Below are positions 48,301 through 60,300 of a stretch of DNA of 64,000 nt, in pieces (positions within the stretch are counted from its first letter, which is position 1; every line of letters begins with the position of its first letter). Below the pieces are notes generated by a model that worked only from the letters and a program-made list of their open reading frames with translations, had not been told where the DNA came from and did not search any database. Origin of the DNA: Leptasterias polaris (Eukaryota; Echinodermata; Asteroidea; Forcipulatida; Asteriidae); the NCBI GenBank assembly GCA_037783415.1, contig JAZGTN010000005.1, positions 1,736,001-1,800,000 on the forward strand, given 5' to 3'. The position numbers were made by a program, and so were the translations under genes.

Positions 48301-51300
48301 AGCATGGCTATAAACTGTTAATGTTTCAGCATTTATCCAAAGGATGTCTCTCATAAGTGAACTTACTTTAACTTGAAACCTGAGGAAACTTGTAAACAGG
48401 GGTGCTTGATATGCAAACAAGAAATACCGAGGTTAAAGTAACACCCTAATCTTCCACGATATGTGTTGCGGGTTCTAATTATGTGCACCAATCCCAGCAC
48501 TCAGTATCTACGGCTTTCAATGTCCCATAACCAAATAAACAATTCAAATGTGGTAAAAAAAGCTTGCTCAAGGAAACAGGTGCCAAGACTGGGATTCTTT
48601 GCAACATTCTGATAAAGACAATACCAGAACTTGTGTTCAGTGAGCCAGACCGCTACGCCACAACACTCCACAAAGATTGTGTGTCCTTTTAGGTTTTTTG
48701 TCTATAGCTTTTGTGCACCATAAGGTCAAATGGCCAGTGAAGGTGAGTAATGGACTATACTCAACAGAAATTGATATTGTACACAATGTACGAACAGATT
48801 AAGCAGTTTAATGTTCGAGTCTAACTCTGCCATATTCTAACTTTTTATCTTTTTGTAGAAAGCCTAAACAAAAACCAAGGCAACTCCCAAAAGATGGAGA
48901 CCCTCCTGTTAGAAAGGTCCCCCGTGTTGCTGAAGGAGCAGTAAAGGTGTGTGATTTGCATAAGAGCATGACCATGGCTTAACTCCAATTTCTAAACAAC
49001 AAGAGTTATTTTACATACCCATCACATACCCATCAAATGTTGTTCCGTTGCCTTTATGTAAATCATGAACACCATGCATGTAGACCATCCCAATTAATCT
49101 GTACAAATTTAAAAGAGCAGTGTTTTAGTCCGTTTCCCAATAGGTGTACAAAATACAATTGACAACATCAAAGTGGCGACTGTTACAGTTCGATGGTTCA
49201 GCGGGACCATTCCTTTCACAAATTACTTTGTTTTAAGGTAAAAAATGACCTTTGATTTATAGACTTGAACTCAATTGGCTCCTCCAGGGTCCATAGCCAC
49301 ACATGAAGTCTGACTTTCTTCTAGTTCAGTGACTTCACTAGCTGCAAGTTATTTGGTAATCCACGACGAGGAGCCGATACTCACCTTCTCATTCTTACAA
49401 TTGCATTATTATTCCATAGGCTGAAGTTTTAAATCACTTAGTTTTTCACGTAGTACCACAGCGCCCTCGAAAGCCTATACTCAATGATGCCCTGGGGCAT
49501 AGCGTCATCTTTTCTGAAGCCCCCAAAAACAAAAACAAAACATCAAGACAAAGTCAAGCCTTTAAGAGGGGCACGAGGGTCAGGGAGAATTAGCAGGTAA
49601 GTATTGGCCCCTCTGGACTACCAAATCACCTAAGATTTGTTGTAGTCCAAAGCGGATGTAGCCCGGAAAAACGACACACTACGTTAATCGGAGAAAATTA
49701 AGAAAAGGAACTAATATTTGGGAAACTCGCTTACTAAACGCAACACTTAGATTGATCGAGTAGGGAAAATTCGCAAGGAAGTTAATAAAATAGAGACGGA
49801 AACTGGTTTTTACGTTCTCAACTATAAATAAAAATACAAAAAAAAGAATTTATTGACTCCAAAGGTTGATCAAACAAATGAAATGTGAAAAGAAATTATT
49901 GATCTGAACTTGATTTGTAATGAGGAGATTAACAATCCAAGATTTTGTTTATGACCTGAGACCACAAAGTAACGGAAGTAATTCTCTAAAACAAATTGAT
50001 TGAAAGCAAAACAAAATCAACTTTGAATATCAAATCATAAAAATTAAGAATTTTGAAAAGAAATTGTGAAAGTCACATACAAAAATTCAACCAGAATAAA
50101 AAAGGATTTGGCAAAACAAAACTTGAATGAGTCTACCAAAAAAAAATAAAAAATAAAAAAAAACCTAAAACCAACACAGTATATAAGAGGGTTACAATTC
50201 AATCACACAACTTTGACAATTATCGGTTAAATAGCAGACCAAGATAGGGGCAGGGTGAACGTGTAAAAGCATGGAACAGAGAACTCAGAAAATGTGTTGT
50301 GTACTCTTCACTGCCAGTCTGCAATCTGAATTGGGTCTTACAGAGGAACACTGAGCACATGGTCCTTAATCAAAGGGGCTATTGTTCTAAGGTGTATCTT
50401 ATCACAGTGTTATTTTACCAGAGGGAAACTTACTAAGAAAGTTATTATCCAGGGGGAGGAAACTAAAGTGGCTAACCAAAACAAAGTATGTTGAAATAAT
50501 TCCCTCTCTACACGGACCCTCTCGATCTAATTACCAGCTAATTATTACAATTGCATAGAGTATACAGCACTGAAGAGGAGGTGGACATTTCGGGCTACTG
50601 AGCAGCAAGTAGCAGCAGTAGGCATCGACCACTCAAGGACTTAATATTTATATTTTAATAATAGGAACATAAGTGAAAATAACTCACTGAAAGTAGTTAC
50701 AGCTTCGAAGAAACCGTCACACGCTTCAGGCGTCTAGGACTAGGAGCAGCAGGACCCATCTTCCTACCTTGGTATCTACTTCTGATTGGGTGTATACCAG
50801 ATGCAAAGGCTGCTCTACCTGTGCTTCCCTCAACCTGAAAACATCCTTTAGGTAGCATGAGGCGATCGACGAGGCAGTCTTCAATGCCGCTGCTTGTAAA
50901 ATATCATGCAAAGACACATGTTTTAGGAGTGCCCAAGATGTAGACATTGCCCGGATAGACCCAACAGGCAAAGATGCCCACACTGGGATTGAAGCTTGAA
51001 TGGCTCGCACTATCCATTTTGACATGGTATCACCACTTGCCGCGAACGATGGGGAGATATTGTAGTCATAACAATTCCCGCCAGGACGTCCTTAGTAATT
51101 TTGTTCGAGCCAACTACCATTTGAGGGAACTGGCACCGGAGCTTGTCTTCAGAGACTGAAGAAAAAAATTGATCCCTGGAAAAAAAATATCTGGAAGAGA
51201 GAAAGATGACGTCTGGTTCTTAGAGAAAAAAATCCTGTATGGGGAACAAGTCTAACCCAATGGGGCTCCAATCGAATGTGTCCCTCACTTGTAATGAGGG

Positions 51301-54300
51301 CATTCAATTCTCTTCTCCTCCTAGCTGTTACAGCTACAAGGAAGAAGGCCGTCCTTGTTGTAAAGGTCGATCAAAGAATTACACGCCAGTAAAAAGGGCT
51401 CAAAGGAGGGAGTGCTAATTGTCTGTGAAACTCTACCCAAGTCCCATGAAAGTAGCAGACTACGTTGAGGTGTGCGCTTGACAAACATTCCTTTGACCAG
51501 TTAGGCTGCTCGTTGTGGTAAAGTAGTTTTATTGAATAATAAGGTGAACCACCCACTAAAACCACGGTTGACATCCCAGGATTTGGGCTATCAGAATGAC
51601 CTTGTACCGTTCCTTAGAAGGAGAGAGAATGAAAAAGATCATATGCGATTGTATTCCCCAAATATATTAACAGGGCATCCAATGCCCATGCCTTAAGAAT
51701 GCCCCGTGTGGCTCAAGTATTTTACTGGCCCAGGGGTTGGTGGATCGTTGGAGAGTCCACTCTGTAGGGACAACCTTGCCCCTTAACAGGGCATCTGCCT
51801 TCCTGGCTCCCTGCCACGGGCACTACACCCATCAGTGTTCCGTTGGATAAGTCTACAGTACAGGCATATCTGAGGGGAAGTGCTTTGTAGTCTTCACTCC
51901 AGTGCGAACTTCTTTTTCTGTTCGTGCCGCAATCAGCCATTCGTCCGCGTAAAACAAGAATGCATGTGTTTTGCTGTCCGAGTGCTGCAGCTACGACATT
52001 GGCCGATCGAGTGAATTATTATACTTTTGGTTCGGTTGACAGATCGAATGGTAGAACCTTGATATCGTACACAACTCCCAATAATTGTAAGCAAATAAAT
52101 GTTAAGTGATCTTTTCGGATTAGGTAGGCATCCCTCGAGTCCAGCGATGACGCCAATTTCAGCACTGTGCAAAGTGACTCCATTTAGAATCTCTTTAGGC
52201 TTTGGCTTTATGAGCTTGTTGGGTGGCCGTATGTTCAAAATTGGGCACCACTCCCTTGGAGACTTCTTTGCAGTTAGAAAGAATGTCGAGCAGAGCCTGT
52301 GTAGCATTGCTTGAATGGAGCAAATCTGATGGTTTCATTTCGCAGAAGCAAAATAATTTCTAACTACAGAGCCTTTCTGGCGCTTGGCCAAATCTGAAGG
52401 TACTGGAGTAGGACGAAGGTCTATGTCTGGCAGAGGGGTGTATACAACTCTAGAGCATAGCCGTTGTCTGCTAATGTAAGCACAAGCCGGCCGTAACAGA
52501 AATGGCCCCAGGTCTCTGCGAAGATCCTTAGGCGACCCCCGACATGCCTGATACCGGTGGTCAGCACAGCTACGGTTTTATTTCTGCCCTCTCCGCCATA
52601 TCCCCCTCTAGCTCCATTGGCATGTAAAGGAGGATCTTGCGCCTCGTGTCCGACGACAAAAAGATGTTGATGGTTGCTGGCCAGTTGACTTCTCCTGCAC
52701 AGTTGGAGGCGGCCTGAGGGAGTACTCAGTCGGGTCTTGGACTTAAAAAGAAACGGCTTGATAAGATTATAGGTTTACGGGAGAAGCGTTGACCAACTGA
52801 TGCATTGTCTTTTTCCCAAGTTTTACAGGCTGATACCTCTATGGTTAATGTTTTCAGTGGCTTCGATATGCTTTGCTTCATCTTCCATCAGCTCTTGTAA
52901 TCTGTAATTAAACTTTTCAGTGCAAACAAGACGTGAAATGACCTGCAGGCATGAGCGAGCTCCATCCGATGGGAGAAACACTGTATCAACTTTGACCCTA
53001 CGAACTGACTCGGCCAACATTGAGATTCTGAAAAATTGCTCCATAAAAAATGAAGAAAATCATCTAATCTGAAAGCCATTTCAGTCTGGTGAAACTTCTT
53101 AATCAGCTTCGCAAAAACTAACTAAAGGCACCTGGCAGTGGTATTTTTTCAAAATAAAGCTTTTGTCATTAATATATACATTTTTATGAGTGGAATGTGA
53201 ATAAACAATTTACTAAGGTTAAAAGATTGTATTTTTCTTTTAATTACAAATTAAAAAATAGGCCCCCCTTTACATGGCGCTGTTCGTGACGTCAATCGAG
53301 GCAGGAGAAATGTGTAGTCTGGCCCCGTACATTACGTCTGGGTACCTGATCAGTATGATGCGTTTTCGTATTCGGACGTCACCACCAATGCAATCCTAGG
53401 ACAGTGTACAGTCGACTAATACGAGACGCCAGTTTATACGAGGTTTTTAACCGGTCCCGAACTGTCCCATGCGCGTTTCTATGTCTTAAAAACGGAAGAT
53501 ACGAGCATGGTCATAACGAGAACACGGATAATACGAGGTATTGTTTTTCCACCAGAAACATTTCGCTGGTAACCTAAGCTTCACTGCAACTTCCCTTACA
53601 CACTACTACCAACGAAAAAATCCCTGGGCTATCCAAGTGTTCGCTGCATAGCGCTGAAAACGACGTCGCACCGGACAACTTTGCCCTCGTTAGCCTAACT
53701 TTCGATGCCCGTAACTGCCTATATTTGGGATCTGCAGGAAAAAAATGCTGGCTGACCCCATCTTTAGTCGTTTTGCTGCATCCAGCAGCAATTTTCGCTG
53801 GAAAAATGCAAGAAAAAAAACCCTTTTGGATAACCAAACGAAACGTAGGGTTAGGGTTAGGGTTAGGGTTAGGGTTAGGGTTAGGGTTAGGGTTTCCGTT
53901 CATGAATATTTACAGAAAATGTTGAATTCGGCCGACCATGCCATCCGGCGCACTTTGTTTATCAACAAAAGAAAGGCCCCATATACAGATTACATTCCTT
54001 CCTGTTACCTGCCAACAGAGGTAGTAACCTGGGAGACGAGGTAGTAATCTGTGTTGGTAAGTGCTGTCACTCGTTGACCCTTTTTTGTCGTTAACTACTA
54101 ACAGAAATGTGGAGTATCGGCTGGCAATCGAGGCGAAGTCTTCCTCGATTGACGTCACAAAAAGGGATGGGCGGAGTCGCCCCCAAACAACTTTATCTAT
54201 TTTTTAAACATATAAATACTGACAAACAATTACTCAAAAAATTGTTTTATTGTTAATATACATATACTCTTATATTAAAAAAAAAAAAAATCTATTTCCA

Positions 54301-57300
54301 GGTGCCTTTAAATATTTTGACAACAGTTGTAAAAAACAACTCACTTTAAGACCATACTGCCGAGAATGTCAATCTTCACATGTGACTCCTCAAGTTTACC
54401 TTGCACGCGATCGTGAAAAGGGCGTTTCCCCGAAGGGTGACATTCACCACCGAAGGGCATTCTATCTGGGATCTAGAAAGTTTGTAGCCATTGAAAACTG
54501 GTCTCTATAAACCGGAAAATGTTCCGTGCATGATTATGCATCAGCCGGCCTTGTCCGAGGTTGAACGATTTTGCGTCCGTCTTGCCGGTCTCCCGTCGGT
54601 ATATTAAGAACCTGTACCATATATTTCACTGACCGGAGACGAATGTGAGCTGATGAAAGGGGCGTTATAAATCGCCTACTCTTCATCAGACTACCGGTCA
54701 TTTCCGTGTACCCGTTGGGCAGTTGGCTGAATCACACTTGAATCCACCGATCCGGTGCGTCCGGCTCCGGGCGGAAGGGGTGGCCTCGATTGGAATTTGA
54801 ATCCGAGCCAAAGAGGTCACCAAAAAGCCATAGAGCGTCAGCTGGGACAGTAGGACCTAAGGTTGTAGACCTATATTTTGTAAGATCAGCGAACTGCTTC
54901 AAATTTTTTCTATGGTGGAGACGTTGCCGAGAGCTATAATTAAATCGGAAGATAAAAATCCATCCGACGACTCTGAGCTCGAACTGGAAGTGCGACATCT
55001 CCGTTTGTGGTGTTAGAGTACGCCATGCTGGATGAAAACATGAACACGTTCTCGATGGCAACTTGCCCTAAGAACCATCGTTACCCAAGCCTCAGAAAAC
55101 CTTACTCTGGTAGACTGAACAACAAAACAATTTCTCAGTCAACCCAAAAATAATAATAGGTGTAAATTCTTAAGGTAAAACTTCTAAAGCGAGAAAAACG
55201 AATCCAAGCTAAACGGTCGCTAAAGAGGACACAATGTCCTAAGCATTATAAGTTATGGGTTTGGGCTCGTGAGGGCGCTGTGGTACATATACCTGAACAA
55301 TTTGGGGTGCACTAGACTAAATAGGCCAATATTCATGCGCCAAGCTGATTATCATAATTTGTAAATCCACAGTATATTTTGAATTATAACGTTTTGGGGG
55401 TTATGCAACTAATAGATTGTGTAACTATAAGAATCTATCACAACCTGGGGTTCTGTGTTTCAACTTTTGAGGAGATGAATTTTTGTTAAATTTGGGCTTT
55501 ATTAGTTGGTCCTATTTAGCTTGGGAATTGGAGGAGTGCCTCATAAAAACTGGCAGCAAGTCGGTTTGGGAAAAAGCACATGTTTCTGGGGGTAATTAGC
55601 CAAAAAACGGCTGACCTGTCAAAAATTGAAAAGAAATTTGAGGTTTAGTTGTCCGAAAATATGTTTGGTTGGTTTTCAAGAGGCTGAGACTTTAAATATT
55701 TTTTGAGTATTTTTGAATATTTAGCATTCAGCGTTGATTGCTATAGGAGATGATTTGGTGTGGTGCACCGTTTGGCGATTGAGACCTTTGGCCTGGGGAA
55801 TCATGCAAATGTAAGAATTGGCAGGTGAGAGAGGGCCCATTGTGGACAACAGTATGACGATTGTTTAACAGGTTGCTCATTTCTTTCAGATGGAAAGTGG
55901 TGCTACTGGACACCCAAAGGCAAGGGCACAACAAAAGAAAGCGGTCAAGAGAAATGAAAAAAAATCAATCTCCAATACCAAAGGAGTTAAACCTGGTAAT
56001 GCAATTAAAAGGGGATTTGTTGCCCAGGATGTAGATTTCCGCATCTCAATTAGGGATTTAGTGCACAGCCACACGCCTGCCATGATTAAGATGAAACACC
56101 ACCTTTAAAATTATAAAAGCTACTGTGTTGATAATGAAAAAACACCTTGACAACAAAACCCACTGTCTGAGCATGTACCAACTATTGTGGGAATGTTGTA
56201 AGCACTGGTATGTGGCTAGGGCAGAAGTGAGAAAGACAAAAACTGAACATGATCATAAAATGAATCGTTGCCATCATGATATTCTGACGGTTGATTTAAG
56301 CTTCTTTTGGAGTGTAGAAACGATAGTAAACACTTAATATGACAACCATGTTATTAATTACATATTGTTGCTATGTAACCTCCTGAGGTACAACATCATA
56401 AACAAGGCCATTGAGTCAGCACAGTTGCATAGAGAGGTATAAGTGACGGTGGCTACGGGAATAGGGTATCGCAATACATCAAGAATATCCTTATTAGTTA
56501 TATTGCTATTCTGGCTGGTAAGTTGGATTACGATCTGCGATCTTTTGGTCAAACTAAAGCTTGACTGCTAATAGGCCTACATGTACATCTAAGAAAAAAT
56601 AAATTGGATGAAAATATTTTGTGAACTTTTGTATTATTAATATTTTTTTTCTTTCTTATTTTAGATATGGCTCTTGAAAAAAAATAAAAAAATACAAAAT
56701 ACTTTTCGTTTGTTTCTGTAGACAACACATTATTGGTAATGTTTGAAGACCATCTGGCACTTCGGGCAGGAAACAATACAAATGCCAAGAAACAGGCGTA
56801 TAGACATCGCAAAACAATGGAGAGTGCTGTCCGTAAGCTGCACCTCGACTCTCCCCAGTCTATGATGAAGTCTGCCATGGTTGCAAGGTAAGCATTAGTT
56901 AATATTTGTTGAATGTTTTCTTGTGATATCACTTTAATTAATAGATGTAACAAGTATCAAAACAAATGTTTTGAAATGGCCTCTCGTCAAATAAGTACTT
57001 TGTACATGTAGAGTCAACAAACACAAACATTATTAATTTCTAAAATCGTTACATAGGTGATACTGCAATCATAGGGATAAGCTGAGAAGGGCCTGAATGG
57101 CAGTGTAAACAATACATATGATCATTTTAATTTAAAATCTAAAGATAATAATTAACAATCAAAGTGCATACATTTGATTAAAAAAAATTACTTCCAATCC
57201 AATCCTGGTCCAATAGTAATTTATAGAGTAGGGGCCTGCCTAGAACATGGGCGCACAGTTTGCATTCACATCTTTTGTAAGAATGAAGACGATGTGTTTG

Positions 57301-60300
57301 TAAAATACTTAGTCAGGAAACCAATGCAAAGACACAAACAATGCATGCCGGAATTTGTTGTGGGAAAGTCCCACAAACACCATTTACACAAAAAATACAT
57401 TAATTCTTCGAAATTAATATTGATAGGATTAATTTGTATCCATAATTATTTATATTCATCTCAACAGACTACTAACATGTCTACAAAAGAATGACCATAA
57501 GCCCAACACCCAGGTGCAGTACATGACAGTCCTGAGTAAACTTTGCAATTTTCTTGACAAATCGCCAGATGTAGCCAAGCGATTTGGTATACAGCAGAGG
57601 AGCATCACCAGTGTGACAAAAACTGCTGAAGATTTCATAAAGGGTCTCCGTTCAGCAGTGGCTGCACATAAGCAAGACCGCAAGGAACTAATAGCAGGTA
57701 AACGCATTGTGATTAAGCCTACTAATTTGTTTATTATTATTATTATTTTGGGGGATCTGTTTATTTATTTTATTTATTCTTTATTTACTGATCAAATAGT
57801 ACTATTTCATTATTATTTTGTATTATTTGTTCTTCTTTAATTTTTATGCAAAAGAAAGGTCACATTTTCGTTTGTGCTGGTAACTGTGAGTCGGGCTAGA
57901 TCCCATAGTTTGGGAATGGTGCCAAGTGCTCCAACAACCACACAGACTACTTTAACATTCACCTGTTAAACATAACGTAGTTTTCTGGCCAGGTCGTGGT
58001 TTCTGGATCTTGTTCATCTCCTTCGAAGCTACCCTTCACCCGGCAATGCTATCTCTATGAAATGACACATCTTCTTCGTCTTATCCAAGACTACAACATC
58101 CGGACGCCTAATGTACATGATCAATCTGAATGTTTAAGTGCCAGATGGTATTGACCTGGTCAGTCTCTACAACTTTCTCCGGAAAATGATAGTACCATTT
58201 CGCAAGCACTAGCACACTATACTTCTTACACAGATTCCATTGAGTCAACTCGTCAACTCGTCATGTATACCGTACTTCGTCTGTGCTTTCATACTACATT
58301 CGCTGACAATATGAAATATGCACAAAGGAGACGTTTGATTTCTCTAGCTATCATTGCCTTCTAATCATTACATTTGTCCTTAGAGACTGCTAGTCTTGCC
58401 CCCCAGTAATCAAGCCCTCAGTTTCCCTCTTCAGTTCTTTGCTCCTTAACCAATTCAAGGACTTGCCGCTCACCACTTCTTCAGTACATCTCAAGAACCA
58501 ACATGCAGTGGTGTATTCCTCCAATCTTGATGTCTTTCCTCTGTCCATTCCCTCTTGTACTCCTTTGGCCCAAGTTCGTCTGACCTCGTGTATTTTGCGC
58601 AACTTTTAGAAAGTTGGCAATGTAAGCTCTTCTTGCGCTCGATGTTAACACTGCTATACTATCCATCACAACAATCCATCATAACAATATCCATCGCAAC
58701 ACGGACCATACCTTGCCTTGTGCTTTACACTGTTCTAACTCGGCGTATTGTGCTACTGTAAGCTATTGCTAGCATGATATTCGCTTGAAGCATTTAGATT
58801 TTGTAAAGGGGAACAAACAACTTTGTTATAAGAATATTTTAATGTACCATACTGTAAAAAAAACCCAATAAACTTTATTTTGATTTGATTATACCTTCTT
58901 TCCATTTAGGTGTACTCCTCAACCCTGCAGATTTGAAATCGTTCATGTCGAAAACAGCATCAGAGGCAAAGAGACTTGCAAGTAAGACTGCAAAAACACT
59001 TTTTAAAATAATGAGAAATAACAGTATGAGGACATTTCAGCTTGTCTAAACTGTCCAAGGTAATATTAATATAATTTAAACGAATGATAACAATGTTATG
59101 AGCCACGACTATTGCAGATTTGGTCAGGAAATGTCGTTGAAGGTCGTACAATGATTGAGTGAATGGTATGACTTTTCAATTCATACCCTACCCTTTGATG
59201 TGTAATGGCAGATCTAAAGGAACGTTCCATGCCTCCACTTACACATTCTTCACTTTTCTTTACTTTTCTTTGTATAGGTAACCTTGAACAAGATCCCCAT
59301 GTCGATTGGCAGCAAGTGGTGTTGCTCAGAAATAGCCTGATGGCACTGTTAATCTTACAGGGAGCTCCACGTTCCTGTGTCATTACCAACATGACACTAA
59401 ATGAGTTTGAAACTGCACAAACTGTAGATGACACCAACATAGGAAGACATTTTGTTGTCAATGTGAGGAGAGTTGATACATTATTTACAGATCATGACCA
59501 CACAGCTGTCTGACTAGAGCGTTTAATTACTTCCTGTTCTATACATGCAACAGTTTTGAAGGCTTCTGATAGTGCGGATTTTTTATTTTTTGTTTGACTA
59601 TTTTTTGAAAAAATTACAGAAAAACATTTGTCCACTTTCTGCATCCTGTGTGCGAATAAAAACAACTGCTGTGTTAGCGTGAGCGTGACAATAGGCTCTT
59701 CAAAGTAAACAAAATAATCCACGGTGATGATGATTGGAGGACTTATAGAGGATCAAAATAATTAATGCATCACAAAAGCCGGGTTTTTTTTTGGTTTTTT
59801 AAACAAACAAGGCTGCATCTTCAAAATCTCTCAGCATTCTCTCCGCAGTGTATCAGCTTTATGAGCATGATATAAATATGTACAAATGTCGGTTGCATTT
59901 GAGTGCATTGTCGCAGAATATAATCACATGGTAACATCCGAGTTCTTCATTTCACGAGGCAAGGCCAGATAACTCCCACACAGATCAACGTCATTTGACA
60001 TTTCATTCACAATGAACACAAAAAAGACATGCAACTCATCCACCCGACATATCTGAAAGTGTCAAAACTCGTCAAAATAGAACTCATTGTTATTTACCTG
60101 TGTGTTTGTGACTTGCTATCTGATCACGTTATTTTAGCCCACAACATTGCAAATGTATTCCCATCCCCTTTGAAATACCATTTCTGGATCAATTGATACG
60201 CCGTTTATTCAGGAATTTAATTCCCAACTTCTTTCTTTTTCTAAGGTCCGAAAGCACAAGACCTTCAGCGCATTCGGGTCACAGCCTGTCACCATCCCCA

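Larger units (their letters stand above)
47790..48965 (+). repeat. Segmental duplication carrying zinc-finger module 2
   Basis: Matches 39835-42475 in order: TTAAACT...GGACC, AAACTTTCAGAGAT-like block, ATCTGCATGGTTCTA, both zinc-finger exons, CTTGAAACCTGAGGAAACTT, the SINE head remnant, and AAGCAGTTTAATGTTCG just before the second exon. The older copy is longer only because of the foldback insertion and nearby sequence. Confidence 0.8.

Noticed and set aside
55890..56107. 72-codon frame as a separate small gene starting at the ATG
   Set aside because: A CTG|GTAATG donor at 55995 gives a phase-1 join to 56722 that continues smoothly; the later part of the frame is intron. A separate start at 55890 cannot be fully excluded.
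59278..59513. Stop codon at the end of the frame 59205-59513 as the gene's end
   Set aside because: A GTGAGG donor at 59463 joins in phase to 60246 and gives FVVN-VRKHKTFSAFG, which restores the recombinase motif; the stop lies in the intron.
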